Of a stretch of DNA of 64,000 nucleotides, positions 1 through 6,247 are shown piece after piece. The notes below the pieces were generated by a model, which was given only the letters and a program-made list of their open reading frames with translations, was not told the DNA's origin and did not search any database. Source of the DNA: Pedobacter montanisoli (GTDB lineage: Bacteria > Bacteroidota > Bacteroidia > Sphingobacteriales > Sphingobacteriaceae); contig NZ_JALGBH010000001.1 of assembly GCF_022809115.1 (NCBI RefSeq), forward strand, positions 1,178,001 through 1,242,000, in the 5' to 3' direction. Positions within the stretch are counted from its first letter, which is position 1, and each line of letters begins with the position of its first letter. Both the position numbers and the translations under genes were made by a program.

Positions 1-296
1 TTGATACAAGGAGAGAAGCCGCATATGTGGATGCGGATCAATTGGTATTTCCGCTTACAGTTAGAGTATGGAAGGCGGGCGATAAGTTTAAGCCTTTGGG
101 TATGAAACAATTTAAGAAACTCAGTGATTTTTTTATAGACCAAAAAGTGCCTTTGCCGCAGAAAAACGAAAACCTGGTTTTGGTAAACGGCAATGATGAA
201 ATTATCTGGCTGGCTGGAATAAGGCAGGACGATCGCTATAAATTAACTGCAAGCACAAAAAAAGTTGCTATATTCGAACTGTTAAATATCATTTAA
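1..296 (+). CDS. tilS: tRNA(Ile)-lysidine synthase TilS, C-terminal part (5' truncated by window)
   Basis: The reading frame is open from the window edge (first full codon at base 3) to the TAA at 294-296, so only about the last 97 codons are present. The segment with R-x-W-x-x-GD, PLGM, KKLSDFFID and the final GIRQDDRYK matches the C-terminal substrate-binding domain of TilS, which ligates lysine to C34 of the AUA-reading tRNA-Ile in the cytoplasm. A GTG at base 27 is internal, not a start, because the family match (residues before it, DTREAAY) continues upstream. The ATP-binding N-terminal domain lies outside the window. Confidence 0.88.
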   Translation, partial: DTRREAAYVDADQLVFPLTVRVWKAGDKFKPLGMKQFKKLSDFFIDQKVPLPQKNENLVLVNGNDEIIWLAGIRQDDRYKLTASTKKVAIFELLNII

Positions 297-308
297 TTTA
301 AGCGACCA

Positions 309-791
309 ATGGACAGTAAATATCCTTTCGTTGAGAAACAATACATAGGCAGGGATTATATCCGTATTTGTATCAGGTTATTGATGGCTGCATTTTGTTT
401 TGGTGCTTATGTTTATGAAAGAGACCGTGATAATACTGTAGATCTGTTTCTTGTGGTAGGCTTTGGTATCATAGCTGTATCTATCATTCTCTTGTTTTTA
501 ATTCAGTATAAAACCACTATAACCAATAAAAGTGTAATTATAGATGGTTTATGGACTGCAAAAAGAGTAAAAATAGACTTGAATAGCATTGTAAATGTGC
601 GTAAGGCTACCTATAGCAATTATCTTTTTAATAATCCCGTTTATAACCTGCATAAAAAAGGAAGCATCAGATTTTACTCTTCAGGTAAGGATGCTGTTGT
701 ACTTACAGATCGTGATGGTTTAGAGTATTTTATTGGTACTCAAAGACCTAACGAGATGCTCTTGGTTATCCAAAAGGAAATGAACGGTTAA
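309..791 (+). CDS. Small membrane protein with PH-like cytoplasmic part, unknown function
   Basis: 160 aa. Two hydrophobic segments are visible (about residues 19-36 and 46-66), forming a hairpin in the inner membrane, followed by a roughly 90-residue soluble region rich in beta-strand pattern (TTITNKSVIIDGLW, then RVKIDLNSIVNVRK). That layout resembles bacterial PH-like (DUF304-type) proteins, but this is a structural impression, not a firm family assignment. It begins 12 bp after tilS stops and may be cotranscribed with it. I do not recognise a specific function. Confidence 0.7.
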   Translation: MDSKYPFVEKQYIGRDYIRICIRLLMAAFCFGAYVYERDRDNTVDLFLVVGFGIIAVSIILLFLIQYKTTITNKSVIIDGLWTAKRVKIDLNSIVNVRKATYSNYLFNNPVYNLHKKGSIRFYSSGKDAVVLTDRDGLEYFIGTQRPNEMLLVIQKEMNG

Positions 792-899
792 ATCCAGTAT
801 CCCTTCAATTTTAATTTGCTTTTTCATTACAATAAGTTTTAAATTAGGAATAGTTATTGCCTTACTAAGGCATGTTATATGTTAATTAAATTGAACAAT

Positions 900-1361
900 A
901 TGAAAAAAATCTACACCTTGTTAACCGTCGGATTTAGTTTATTGTCAGCAAATGTTTTTGCTCAAAAATATACCTCACAGGTTTCTAAAGATTCTTTAAC
1001 CACTTTAAACTATAGGTTAGATGCTCTAAAGGCAAGCCAAAAGTTGTATGAGCTTAAGATTAAAGAGGCCGATGAAGAGGCTGAAGTTGAAAAACTAAGG
1101 GTAAAACTCACAGATGCCAATGCCAAAGCGGAACAAGCCGCAAAGAAAAATACATCTGTTGCCGAACTTTTAAAAGATGGAAAAACAGAGCATAAGAATG
1201 TAGCTAAAGCTGCTAAAGCTGCTCAATCTGAAATGGCTGCAGCCGCTAAGGCCTTAGAAAAATACAATAAGCAAATTAAAAGAGTTGAGGATTTACGTGC
1301 CCAGATACAAAGTGAAGAGCAAAAAATTACACAGAAAAGCTCACAAGTTGTATTTAAATAA
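900..1361 (+). CDS. Exported coiled-coil, alanine/lysine-rich protein, unknown function
   Basis: Start chosen at ATG 900 rather than the upstream in-frame ATG 879, because the later Met gives a clean Sec signal peptide (KK, hydrophobic core, AFA-Q cleavage near residue 22). The mature part of about 130 residues is almost entirely charged/alanine-rich helix (KLYELKIKEADEEAEVEKL, then KAAKAAQSEMAAAAKALEK), which predicts a long coiled coil in the periplasm. No catalytic motif is seen. A strong terminator follows at 1388. Small coiled-coil exported proteins of this type are common and unassigned in Sphingobacteriaceae. Confidence 0.7.
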   Translation: MKKIYTLLTVGFSLLSANVFAQKYTSQVSKDSLTTLNYRLDALKASQKLYELKIKEADEEAEVEKLRVKLTDANAKAEQAAKKNTSVAELLKDGKTEHKNVAKAAKAAQSEMAAAAKALEKYNKQIKRVEDLRAQIQSEEQKITQKSSQVVFK

Positions 1362-1387
1362 AGGTTATAATTTTTTTAAATAAGAGC

Positions 1388-1425
1388 AGCCGCATTATTC
1401 CTAAAAAATATGCGGCTCTTTTTAT
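1388..1425 (+). terminator. Intrinsic terminator after the coiled-coil protein gene
   Basis: AGCCGCAT pairs with ATGCGGCT across a loop of 14 bases and is followed by CTTTTTATTTTT. Confidence 0.8.
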
Positions 1426-1505
1426 TTTTAATTACAGACCATTAACAAAAAGTTAAATGTATATCGGTTACTTTGTTTTATAAAAACAGCAAATCATTAA
1501 ACTAA

Positions 1506-2636
1506 ATGAAAATAGGGATTGTTTGTTATCCTACCTTTGGAGGTAGCGGCGTTGTAGCCACCGAGTTGGGTAAAGCTTTGGCAAATCAGGGGCACCAGGT
1601 ACATTTTATAACCTATAGCCAGCCAGCCAGACTAGACTTCTTCTCAGCCAATTTGTTCTATCATGAAGTAGCGGTAAGAGATTATCCTCTTTTTGATTAC
1701 GCACCTTATGAATCGGCTTTGGCCAGTAAATTGGTAGATGTGGTAAGGTTTGAGCAACTAGACCTGTTACATGTACATTATGCCATTCCGCATGCTTCTG
1801 CCGCTTTTATGGCAAAACAGATTTTAGCCACATACGGTATAAATATTCCTGTAGTAACCACCTTGCATGGAACAGATATTACACTGGTAGGAAAAGATGC
1901 TACTTACAAACCCGTAGTTACTTTTTCTATTAATCAGAGTGATGGTGTTACAACAGTATCCCAGGATCTAAAAGACGATACTTACCGCCATTTTGAGATT
2001 ACCAAAGACATCAGAGTAATACCAAACTTTATAGATTTTAACCGTTTTAGTCTGCAACCCAAAGATCATTTTAAGAAAGCCATTGCACCAAACAATGAAC
2101 GGATTTTAATTCATACCTCTAACTTTAGAAAGGTTAAACGCACGGCTGATGTGATTAAAATGTTTCAGAAAGTTCAGGAAGTAATTCCTTCAAAGCTGCT
2201 AATGGTGGGCGATGGCCCTGAACGTTCGGCAGATGAACAATTGTGCCGTACACTAAATATCTGCGATAATGTTCGCTTTCTAGGTAAGCAGGATGCTATT
2301 GAAGAAATTCTTTCGGTATCAGACCTGTTTATTATCCCGTCAGAAAATGAGAGTTTTGGTTTGGCCGCTTTAGAAGCGATGGCTTGTAAGGTTCCGGTAA
2401 TCTCTTCAAATGCAGGAGGTTTGCCAGAGCTGAATATAGACGGCTTTTGTGGCTATATGAGCAATGTGGGCGATGTAGATGATATGGCACAAAAAGCAAT
2501 CTCCATTTTAAAAGATGATGAAACTTTACAAAGGTTTAAAGAGAATGCATTAACGAGGGCTAAAGATTTCGATCTGAAAAAAATATTGCCTCAATATATT
2601 GAGCTTTACAATGAAGTGATGCAAATCAAATCATAA
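1506..2636 (+). CDS. bshA: N-acetyl-alpha-D-glucosaminyl L-malate synthase BshA
   Basis: 376 aa GT4 glycosyltransferase. The N-terminus (KIGIVCYPTFGGSGVVATELG) and LHVHYAIPHA/TTLHGTDITLVG are the signatures of BshA, which transfers GlcNAc from UDP-GlcNAc to L-malate in the first step of bacillithiol synthesis. The C-terminal half has the GT4 nucleotide-sugar site: VGDGPER and the E-x7-E block in SENESFGLAALEAM. Length is as expected for the family. Bacillithiol genes are typical of Bacteroidota as well as Firmicutes. The other bsh genes are not in this window. It is monocistronic, with a terminator at 2658. Confidence 0.92.
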   Translation: MKIGIVCYPTFGGSGVVATELGKALANQGHQVHFITYSQPARLDFFSANLFYHEVAVRDYPLFDYAPYESALASKLVDVVRFEQLDLLHVHYAIPHASAAFMAKQILATYGINIPVVTTLHGTDITLVGKDATYKPVVTFSINQSDGVTTVSQDLKDDTYRHFEITKDIRVIPNFIDFNRFSLQPKDHFKKAIAPNNERILIHTSNFRKVKRTADVIKMFQKVQEVIPSKLLMVGDGPERSADEQLCRTLNICDNVRFLGKQDAIEEILSVSDLFIIPSENESFGLAALEAMACKVPVISSNAGGLPELNIDGFCGYMSNVGDVDDMAQKAISILKDDETLQRFKENALTRAKDFDLKKILPQYIELYNEVMQIKS

Positions 2637-2657
2637 TAGAATAAATAACCTGAAAAG

Positions 2658-2693
2658 AAAAAGGTGTCTAAAATTAATTAGACACCTTTTTTT
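2658..2693. terminator. Bidirectional terminator between convergent bshA and pseudouridine synthase genes
   Basis: AAAAAGGTGTCTAA / TTAGACACCTTTTT perfect stem with a 6-base loop; A-run on one side and T-run on the other allow use on both strands. The distal T-run overlaps the stop codon of the minus-strand gene. Confidence 0.88.
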
Positions 2694-3831
2694 ATTTGAT
2701 TAGATGTTTAATCTGTATCAGTTCGTGCTCATCAAGGTAACGCCATCTGCCCCTTGGTAAATCTTTTTTGGTTAAGTTACCATAAACTACACGGTCAAGT
2801 TTTACCACATCATAACCTAAGTGTTCAAAAATCCTTCTTACGATACGGTTTTTTCCACTGTGTATCTGAATGCCTATTTCGCGTTTACTACCTCCGCTTA
2901 CAAAAGAAATATTGTCTGGCTTAATAAAACCATCTTCTAGGTCCAAACCAAATTGAATTTTGTTGAAATCACCTTGTGTAAGATTTTTGTTCAGTTCAAC
3001 ATGATAAATCTTAGTAATGCCGTTTCTCGGGTGCGAAAGTTTATCAGCCAGTTCACCATCATTGGTCATTAATAACAAGCCTGTTGTATTTCTATCTAAG
3101 CGACCTACAGGGTAAATGCGTTCTCTGCTGGCATTATCAACCAATTGCATTACAGTACGGCGTTCCTGGGGATCATCGGTAGTTGTGATGTAGTCTTTTG
3201 GTTTATTTAAAAGTACATAGATTTTTTTCTCCCGTTTAAGCAATTCGCCATTGTAACGTACTTCATCTTTAAACGGATCTACTTTAAAACCTAATTCAGA
3301 AACCACCTTGCCATTTACGCTGATTACACCAGCCTCTATAAGTTCGTCGGCTTTTCTTCTTGAGCAAATACCTGAATTAGAAATGTAGCGGTTTAAACGG
3401 ATGGTATCTTGTTCAACACTGGTCTTTTTCCTTGGTCTTAAAACAGGAGCTACTCTTTCTCCTTTATCCTCGTTGGCAGTGTTATGATTGTATTTTGAGA
3501 TTTCTCTTTTTCTGAACGGGCGGTTATCTGAAAACTTACCCTGTTCATCTCTTTTGTAACCTTCTTTGCCTTTATAGCCTTCTTTACTGCGGGTACCGCG
3601 GTCAAATTTTGAAGGTTTAGAATCAAATTTATTAAATTCTTTGTTTTTACTATCCTTGTTATCTTTAAATCTTGGCGAAGGACCGTTTTCTTTAAAATTT
3701 CTTGGTGTGAAATTCTGTGAATCCTTTTTACCTGATTTAGAAAAGGGCTTCTCAGCAGTTCTTCTTCCTCCTCTTTTTTCGCCCTTACCAGACTTGTCAT
3801 CCCGACTGTTCTTGTGGTTATCTTTGCTCAT
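2692..3831 (-). CDS. rluB: 23S rRNA pseudouridine synthase, RluB/RsuA family, with long basic N-terminal extension
   Basis: Isomerises uridine to pseudouridine in rRNA. From the C-terminal side: an S4 RNA-binding domain (LNRYISNSGICSRRKADELI, VNGK) followed by the catalytic domain with the GRLDRNTTGLLL block that carries the catalytic Asp, and an RIFEHLGY terminus typical of the RluB/RluE/RluF/RsuA branch. The first ~140 residues are low-complexity and rich in Lys, Arg, Asp, Asn, Gly and Phe, predicted disordered and RNA-binding. The frame opens at 3876, but the likely start is the Met at 3831 or 3834 (MSKDN); the upstream stretch is hydrophobic and atypical. The exact target uridine cannot be told from sequence. 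Confidence 0.85.
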   Translation of the reverse strand: MSKDNHKNSRDDKSGKGEKRGGRRTAEKPFSKSGKKDSQNFTPRNFKENGPSPRFKDNKDSKNKEFNKFDSKPSKFDRGTRSKEGYKGKEGYKRDEQGKFSDNRPFRKREISKYNHNTANEDKGERVAPVLRPRKKTSVEQDTIRLNRYISNSGICSRRKADELIEAGVISVNGKVVSELGFKVDPFKDEVRYNGELLKREKKIYVLLNKPKDYITTTDDPQERRTVMQLVDNASRERIYPVGRLDRNTTGLLLMTNDGELADKLSHPRNGITKIYHVELNKNLTQGDFNKIQFGLDLEDGFIKPDNISFVSGGSKREIGIQIHSGKNRIVRRIFEHLGYDVVKLDRVVYGNLTKKDLPRGRWRYLDEHELIQIKHLIK

Positions 3832-3978
3832 CATATATTCAAAATGCATAAAATATGCGGATGCAAAATTACACAAAATGTGCTAATGTATTTCTAAAAA
3901 AATGCGCTAAAAGAATAAAAATAGAATCGATGTTTAAAGTGCTTTAGAGGCTGTTTTTTGCGGCTTATTTTGTAACTA

Positions 3979-4010
3979 TTTGATAATTAAATAAATATGT
4001 ATTATCTTTG
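3979..4010 (+). promoter_or_regulatory. Bacteroidota-type promoter for the lytic transglycosylase gene
   Basis: TTTG at 3979-3982, a 20-bp spacer, and TATCTTTG (TAnnTTTG) at 4003-4010, about 40 bp ahead of the ATG at 4049. Matches the -33/-7 consensus of the primary sigma factor of Bacteroidota. Confidence 0.7.
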
Positions 4011-4048
4011 CTGCCCTAAAATTATTGTTTAACTAAAAAAGGAGGAAG

Positions 4049-4834
4049 ATGTTTAAAAAACACCTCATTCCATTGGTAGCAATTTTAGTAATGCTACTTA
4101 TGGTAAAAGTGTTTGCTTATACACGACCGGCAGTAAAAACAAGTCTTGGAGAAGACAAAAAAATCAACATTATACAAAAGGCTGAGGAGCTTAAACCTAA
4201 ACACGAAGAGCAGTTGGCTTTTGCAGAAGAAACATTACCAGTAGGTGATGAAAAAGTAAGCAAAAAGATGAAAAAAGCATTAGCTGCCTTCTCTTATCAG
4301 AAATTACAAACTAACCGTTTGCATGAAAAGGCGGGGAAATGGTTCCCGATTATTGAGCCTATTCTGGCGGCATACGGTATTCCTAATGACTTTAAGTATT
4401 TGCCTTTGGTAGAATCCGGTTTATTAGACGGGGTTTCTCCTAAAGGAGCGGCTGGATATTGGCAATTTATGCCAGGTACAGCCCGCACTTATGGCTTAAA
4501 AGTTAATGGTCAGATAGACGAAAGATATAATCTGCGCAAATCTACCATAGCGGCATGCAAGTATCTCAATGAATTGTATGGTGTTTTTGAGAGCTGGACT
4601 TTAGTTGCAGCAGCTTACAATGTAGGCGATACGCATATGAAGAAACAGATTAGAAAACAGAAGCAGGATAACTACTTTAAGATGAAGCTGAACAGAGAAA
4701 CTGCCAGTTATGTTTATAAGCTGATATCTATGAAAGAGATCTTGGAAAATCCGGCGGTATATGGTTACAAGAATCAAAGACCATTTATTGCCTATAATGT
4801 TGAAAATGAAAATGCTAATACTGCAATTGAATAG
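4049..4834 (+). CDS. Lytic murein transglycosylase, SLT family (MltD-like catalytic domain)
   Basis: 261 aa. An N-terminal membrane/signal segment (residues ~6-24) is followed by a linker and one SLT domain (~95-225). Catalytic Glu is E122 in LPLVESGL; the family motifs GAAGYWQFMPGTAR and AAAYNVG are intact. It cleaves peptidoglycan glycan strands to 1,6-anhydroMurNAc ends in the periplasm. Unlike E. coli MltD no LysM repeats follow. A ggagg sequence lies 6-10 bases before ATG, one of the few Shine-Dalgarno-like sites here. Own promoter and terminator, so probably monocistronic. Confidence 0.88.
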   Translation: MFKKHLIPLVAILVMLLMVKVFAYTRPAVKTSLGEDKKINIIQKAEELKPKHEEQLAFAEETLPVGDEKVSKKMKKALAAFSYQKLQTNRLHEKAGKWFPIIEPILAAYGIPNDFKYLPLVESGLLDGVSPKGAAGYWQFMPGTARTYGLKVNGQIDERYNLRKSTIAACKYLNELYGVFESWTLVAAAYNVGDTHMKKQIRKQKQDNYFKMKLNRETASYVYKLISMKEILENPAVYGYKNQRPFIAYNVENENANTAIE

Positions 4835-4857
4835 CATTTACATGTGATAAGCAATTT

Positions 4858-4885
4858 GCCCCGGTTTTTAATCGGGGCTTTTTTA
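4858..4885 (+). terminator. Intrinsic terminator after lytic transglycosylase
   Basis: GCCCCG / CGGGGC stem with a 9-base loop and T-run. Confidence 0.85.
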
Positions 4886-4921
4886 TGTCTCAAAGTTTAA
4901 AAACGCTACATTAGCATTGTT

Positions 4922-5977
4922 ATGCATAACAGGAAATTAAAGGTTACAGCGGTAGAACAGCAGGTTAATGAAACGATAAAAATCACATTTGAAACGACAG
5001 ATGGTAAACCGTTTAGTTATAGTGCCGGACAGTTTTTAACCTTGGTATTTAATGTAAATAATAGGGAGTTGAGACGGTCTTATTCTTTTTGTAGTTCTCC
5101 TCATGTTGCCGAACCTCTGGCTATAGCTGTTAAATTGGTAGAGAATGGTGAAATTTCCAGATTTTTGCATCATCAGATAGCTGTGGGCGATGTTGTAGAA
5201 GCAACAGAACCCAATGGTCAGTTTATTTATGAAATCAATGCAGAAATAAAACGTACAGTTTTTCTGTTTGCCGCAGGTGTAGGTATCACGCCTTTGTTCT
5301 CTATCTTAAAATCGGCGCTTACAGCAGAAACGCACAGTGAGGTTGTACTTATTTTTAGTAACAGAACAGCCGAAGATGTGCTTTTTAAAGACGAGCTTGA
5401 CGCTTGGAAAGAAAGATATGCTGAAAGACTGACTCTGATTTATTTGTTCAGCAGTTCAAAAAACTTAATGCGGGCACGGTTAAATAGCTTCTTAATTGGC
5501 CAGTTGGTACATGAAAATATACATTTCGATGCTAAAGATGCACTTTTCTATACCTGCGGACCGGTAGATTATATGGATATGTGCAGAATTAAGCTTTTAG
5601 GCCTGGGTTATGCGCCTGTACAAATTAAAAGAGAGACCTTTGTTTTACCCGAAGATGAACAAGATGAAGATGATACCACTGAAAAGCTGGTAGATAAAAA
5701 TACCTATACTGTTAATTTGATTTTTCGAGGAAGTCAGTACCGTTTAGCGGTTCCTTATCCTAAGCGCATTCTGGATGTGGCATTAGAAAATAAAATAAAA
5801 CTGCCTTACAGTTGCAGCGGAGGTGTATGCAGTACCTGTGCAGCTACCTGTATAAAAGGAGATGTTCGTATGGATTATAACGAAGTGCTTACTGACGAAG
5901 AAATTGCCGAGGGCAGGGTTTTGGTTTGTACCGGACATCCTACACAAAACGATACGACCATAACCTGGGATGCATAA
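4922..5977 (+). CDS. Ferredoxin-NADP reductase-type flavoprotein with C-terminal 2Fe-2S domain (PaaE-like)
   Basis: 351 aa in three domains: FAD-binding barrel (~1-100, RRSYSFCSS), NAD(P)-binding domain (~105-235, GVGITPLFSIL and YTCGPVDYM), and a plant-type 2Fe-2S ferredoxin domain (~260-351) with ligands C298-x4-C303-x2-C306 and C336. This is the architecture of PaaE, HmpX-like and related oxygenase reductases, passing electrons from NAD(P)H to a partner oxygenase. No paa genes or other oxygenase subunits lie nearby, so the electron acceptor is unknown; stand-alone copies are usual in this phylum. Confidence 0.85.
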   Translation: MHNRKLKVTAVEQQVNETIKITFETTDGKPFSYSAGQFLTLVFNVNNRELRRSYSFCSSPHVAEPLAIAVKLVENGEISRFLHHQIAVGDVVEATEPNGQFIYEINAEIKRTVFLFAAGVGITPLFSILKSALTAETHSEVVLIFSNRTAEDVLFKDELDAWKERYAERLTLIYLFSSSKNLMRARLNSFLIGQLVHENIHFDAKDALFYTCGPVDYMDMCRIKLLGLGYAPVQIKRETFVLPEDEQDEDDTTEKLVDKNTYTVNLIFRGSQYRLAVPYPKRILDVALENKIKLPYSCSGGVCSTCAATCIKGDVRMDYNEVLTDEEIAEGRVLVCTGHPTQNDTTITWDA

Positions 5978-6036
5978 TCTGATCCATCTCGTTTCTTAAG
6001 TATTAAAAATCAGGTATTTGTTTTTTGAAATAATGC

Positions 6037-6067
6037 TTGATAAAGTAAAATTTTATTTTCTACTTTG
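6037..6067 (+). promoter_or_regulatory. Probable promoter of the threonine operon leader
   Basis: TTG at 6037-6039 and TACTTTG at 6061-6067, spacing 21 bp; close to but one base short of the TAnnTTTG consensus. It would start the transcript just ahead of the leader ORF at 6095. Confidence 0.45.
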
Positions 6068-6094
6068 CGGTGTACACAATACACTTACAGCAAA

Positions 6095-6157
6095 ATGCAA
6101 TTTAACACTTCAATTATTACAACAATTATTACCACCGGAATTTTTTCTGGGGGATAG
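6095..6157 (+). CDS. thrL: Threonine operon leader peptide (Thr/Ile-rich, 20 aa)
   Basis: A 20-codon ORF from ATG 6095 to TAG 6155-6157. Five of its residues are Thr and five are Ile, arranged TSIITTIITTGI, so 10 of 12 codons in the block at residues 5-16 are the two amino acids made from the downstream pathway (Thr directly, Ile from Thr). That bias, its position between promoter and thrA, and the terminator 40 bases later identify it as an attenuator leader peptide like E. coli ThrL. It is too short to be called by ordinary gene finders. Confidence 0.88.
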   Translation: MQFNTSIITTIITTGIFSGG

Positions 6158-6194
6158 CCTGTTGTTATAATCTGAAGAACATATAAACACAGAA

Positions 6195-6225
6195 AGCGCC
6201 CCCAAATTTTGGGGGCGCTTTTTTT
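6195..6225 (+). terminator. Attenuator terminator of the thr operon
   Basis: AGCGCCCCCAAA / TTTTGGGGGCGCT hairpin (nine GC-rich pairs at the base) followed directly by seven T, ending 23 bases before the thrA start. The GGGGG at 6149-6153, inside the last codons of the leader peptide, is complementary to the CCCCC at 6199-6203 and could form an alternative, antiterminating pairing when the ribosome stalls upstream. The pairing scheme is inference. Confidence 0.88.
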
Positions 6226-6247
6226 ATTTAACCATATCCTAAAAACG

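Noticed and set aside
3450-3800. 116-codon ORF in another frame of the pseudouridine synthase extension
   Set aside because: Shadow frame of low-complexity sequence; the real gene continues through the S4 domain.
6209-6247. In-frame upstream ATG for thrA
   Set aside because: It sits within the attenuator hairpin loop; the added residues do not match the kinase N-terminus, which begins at KVLKFGG.
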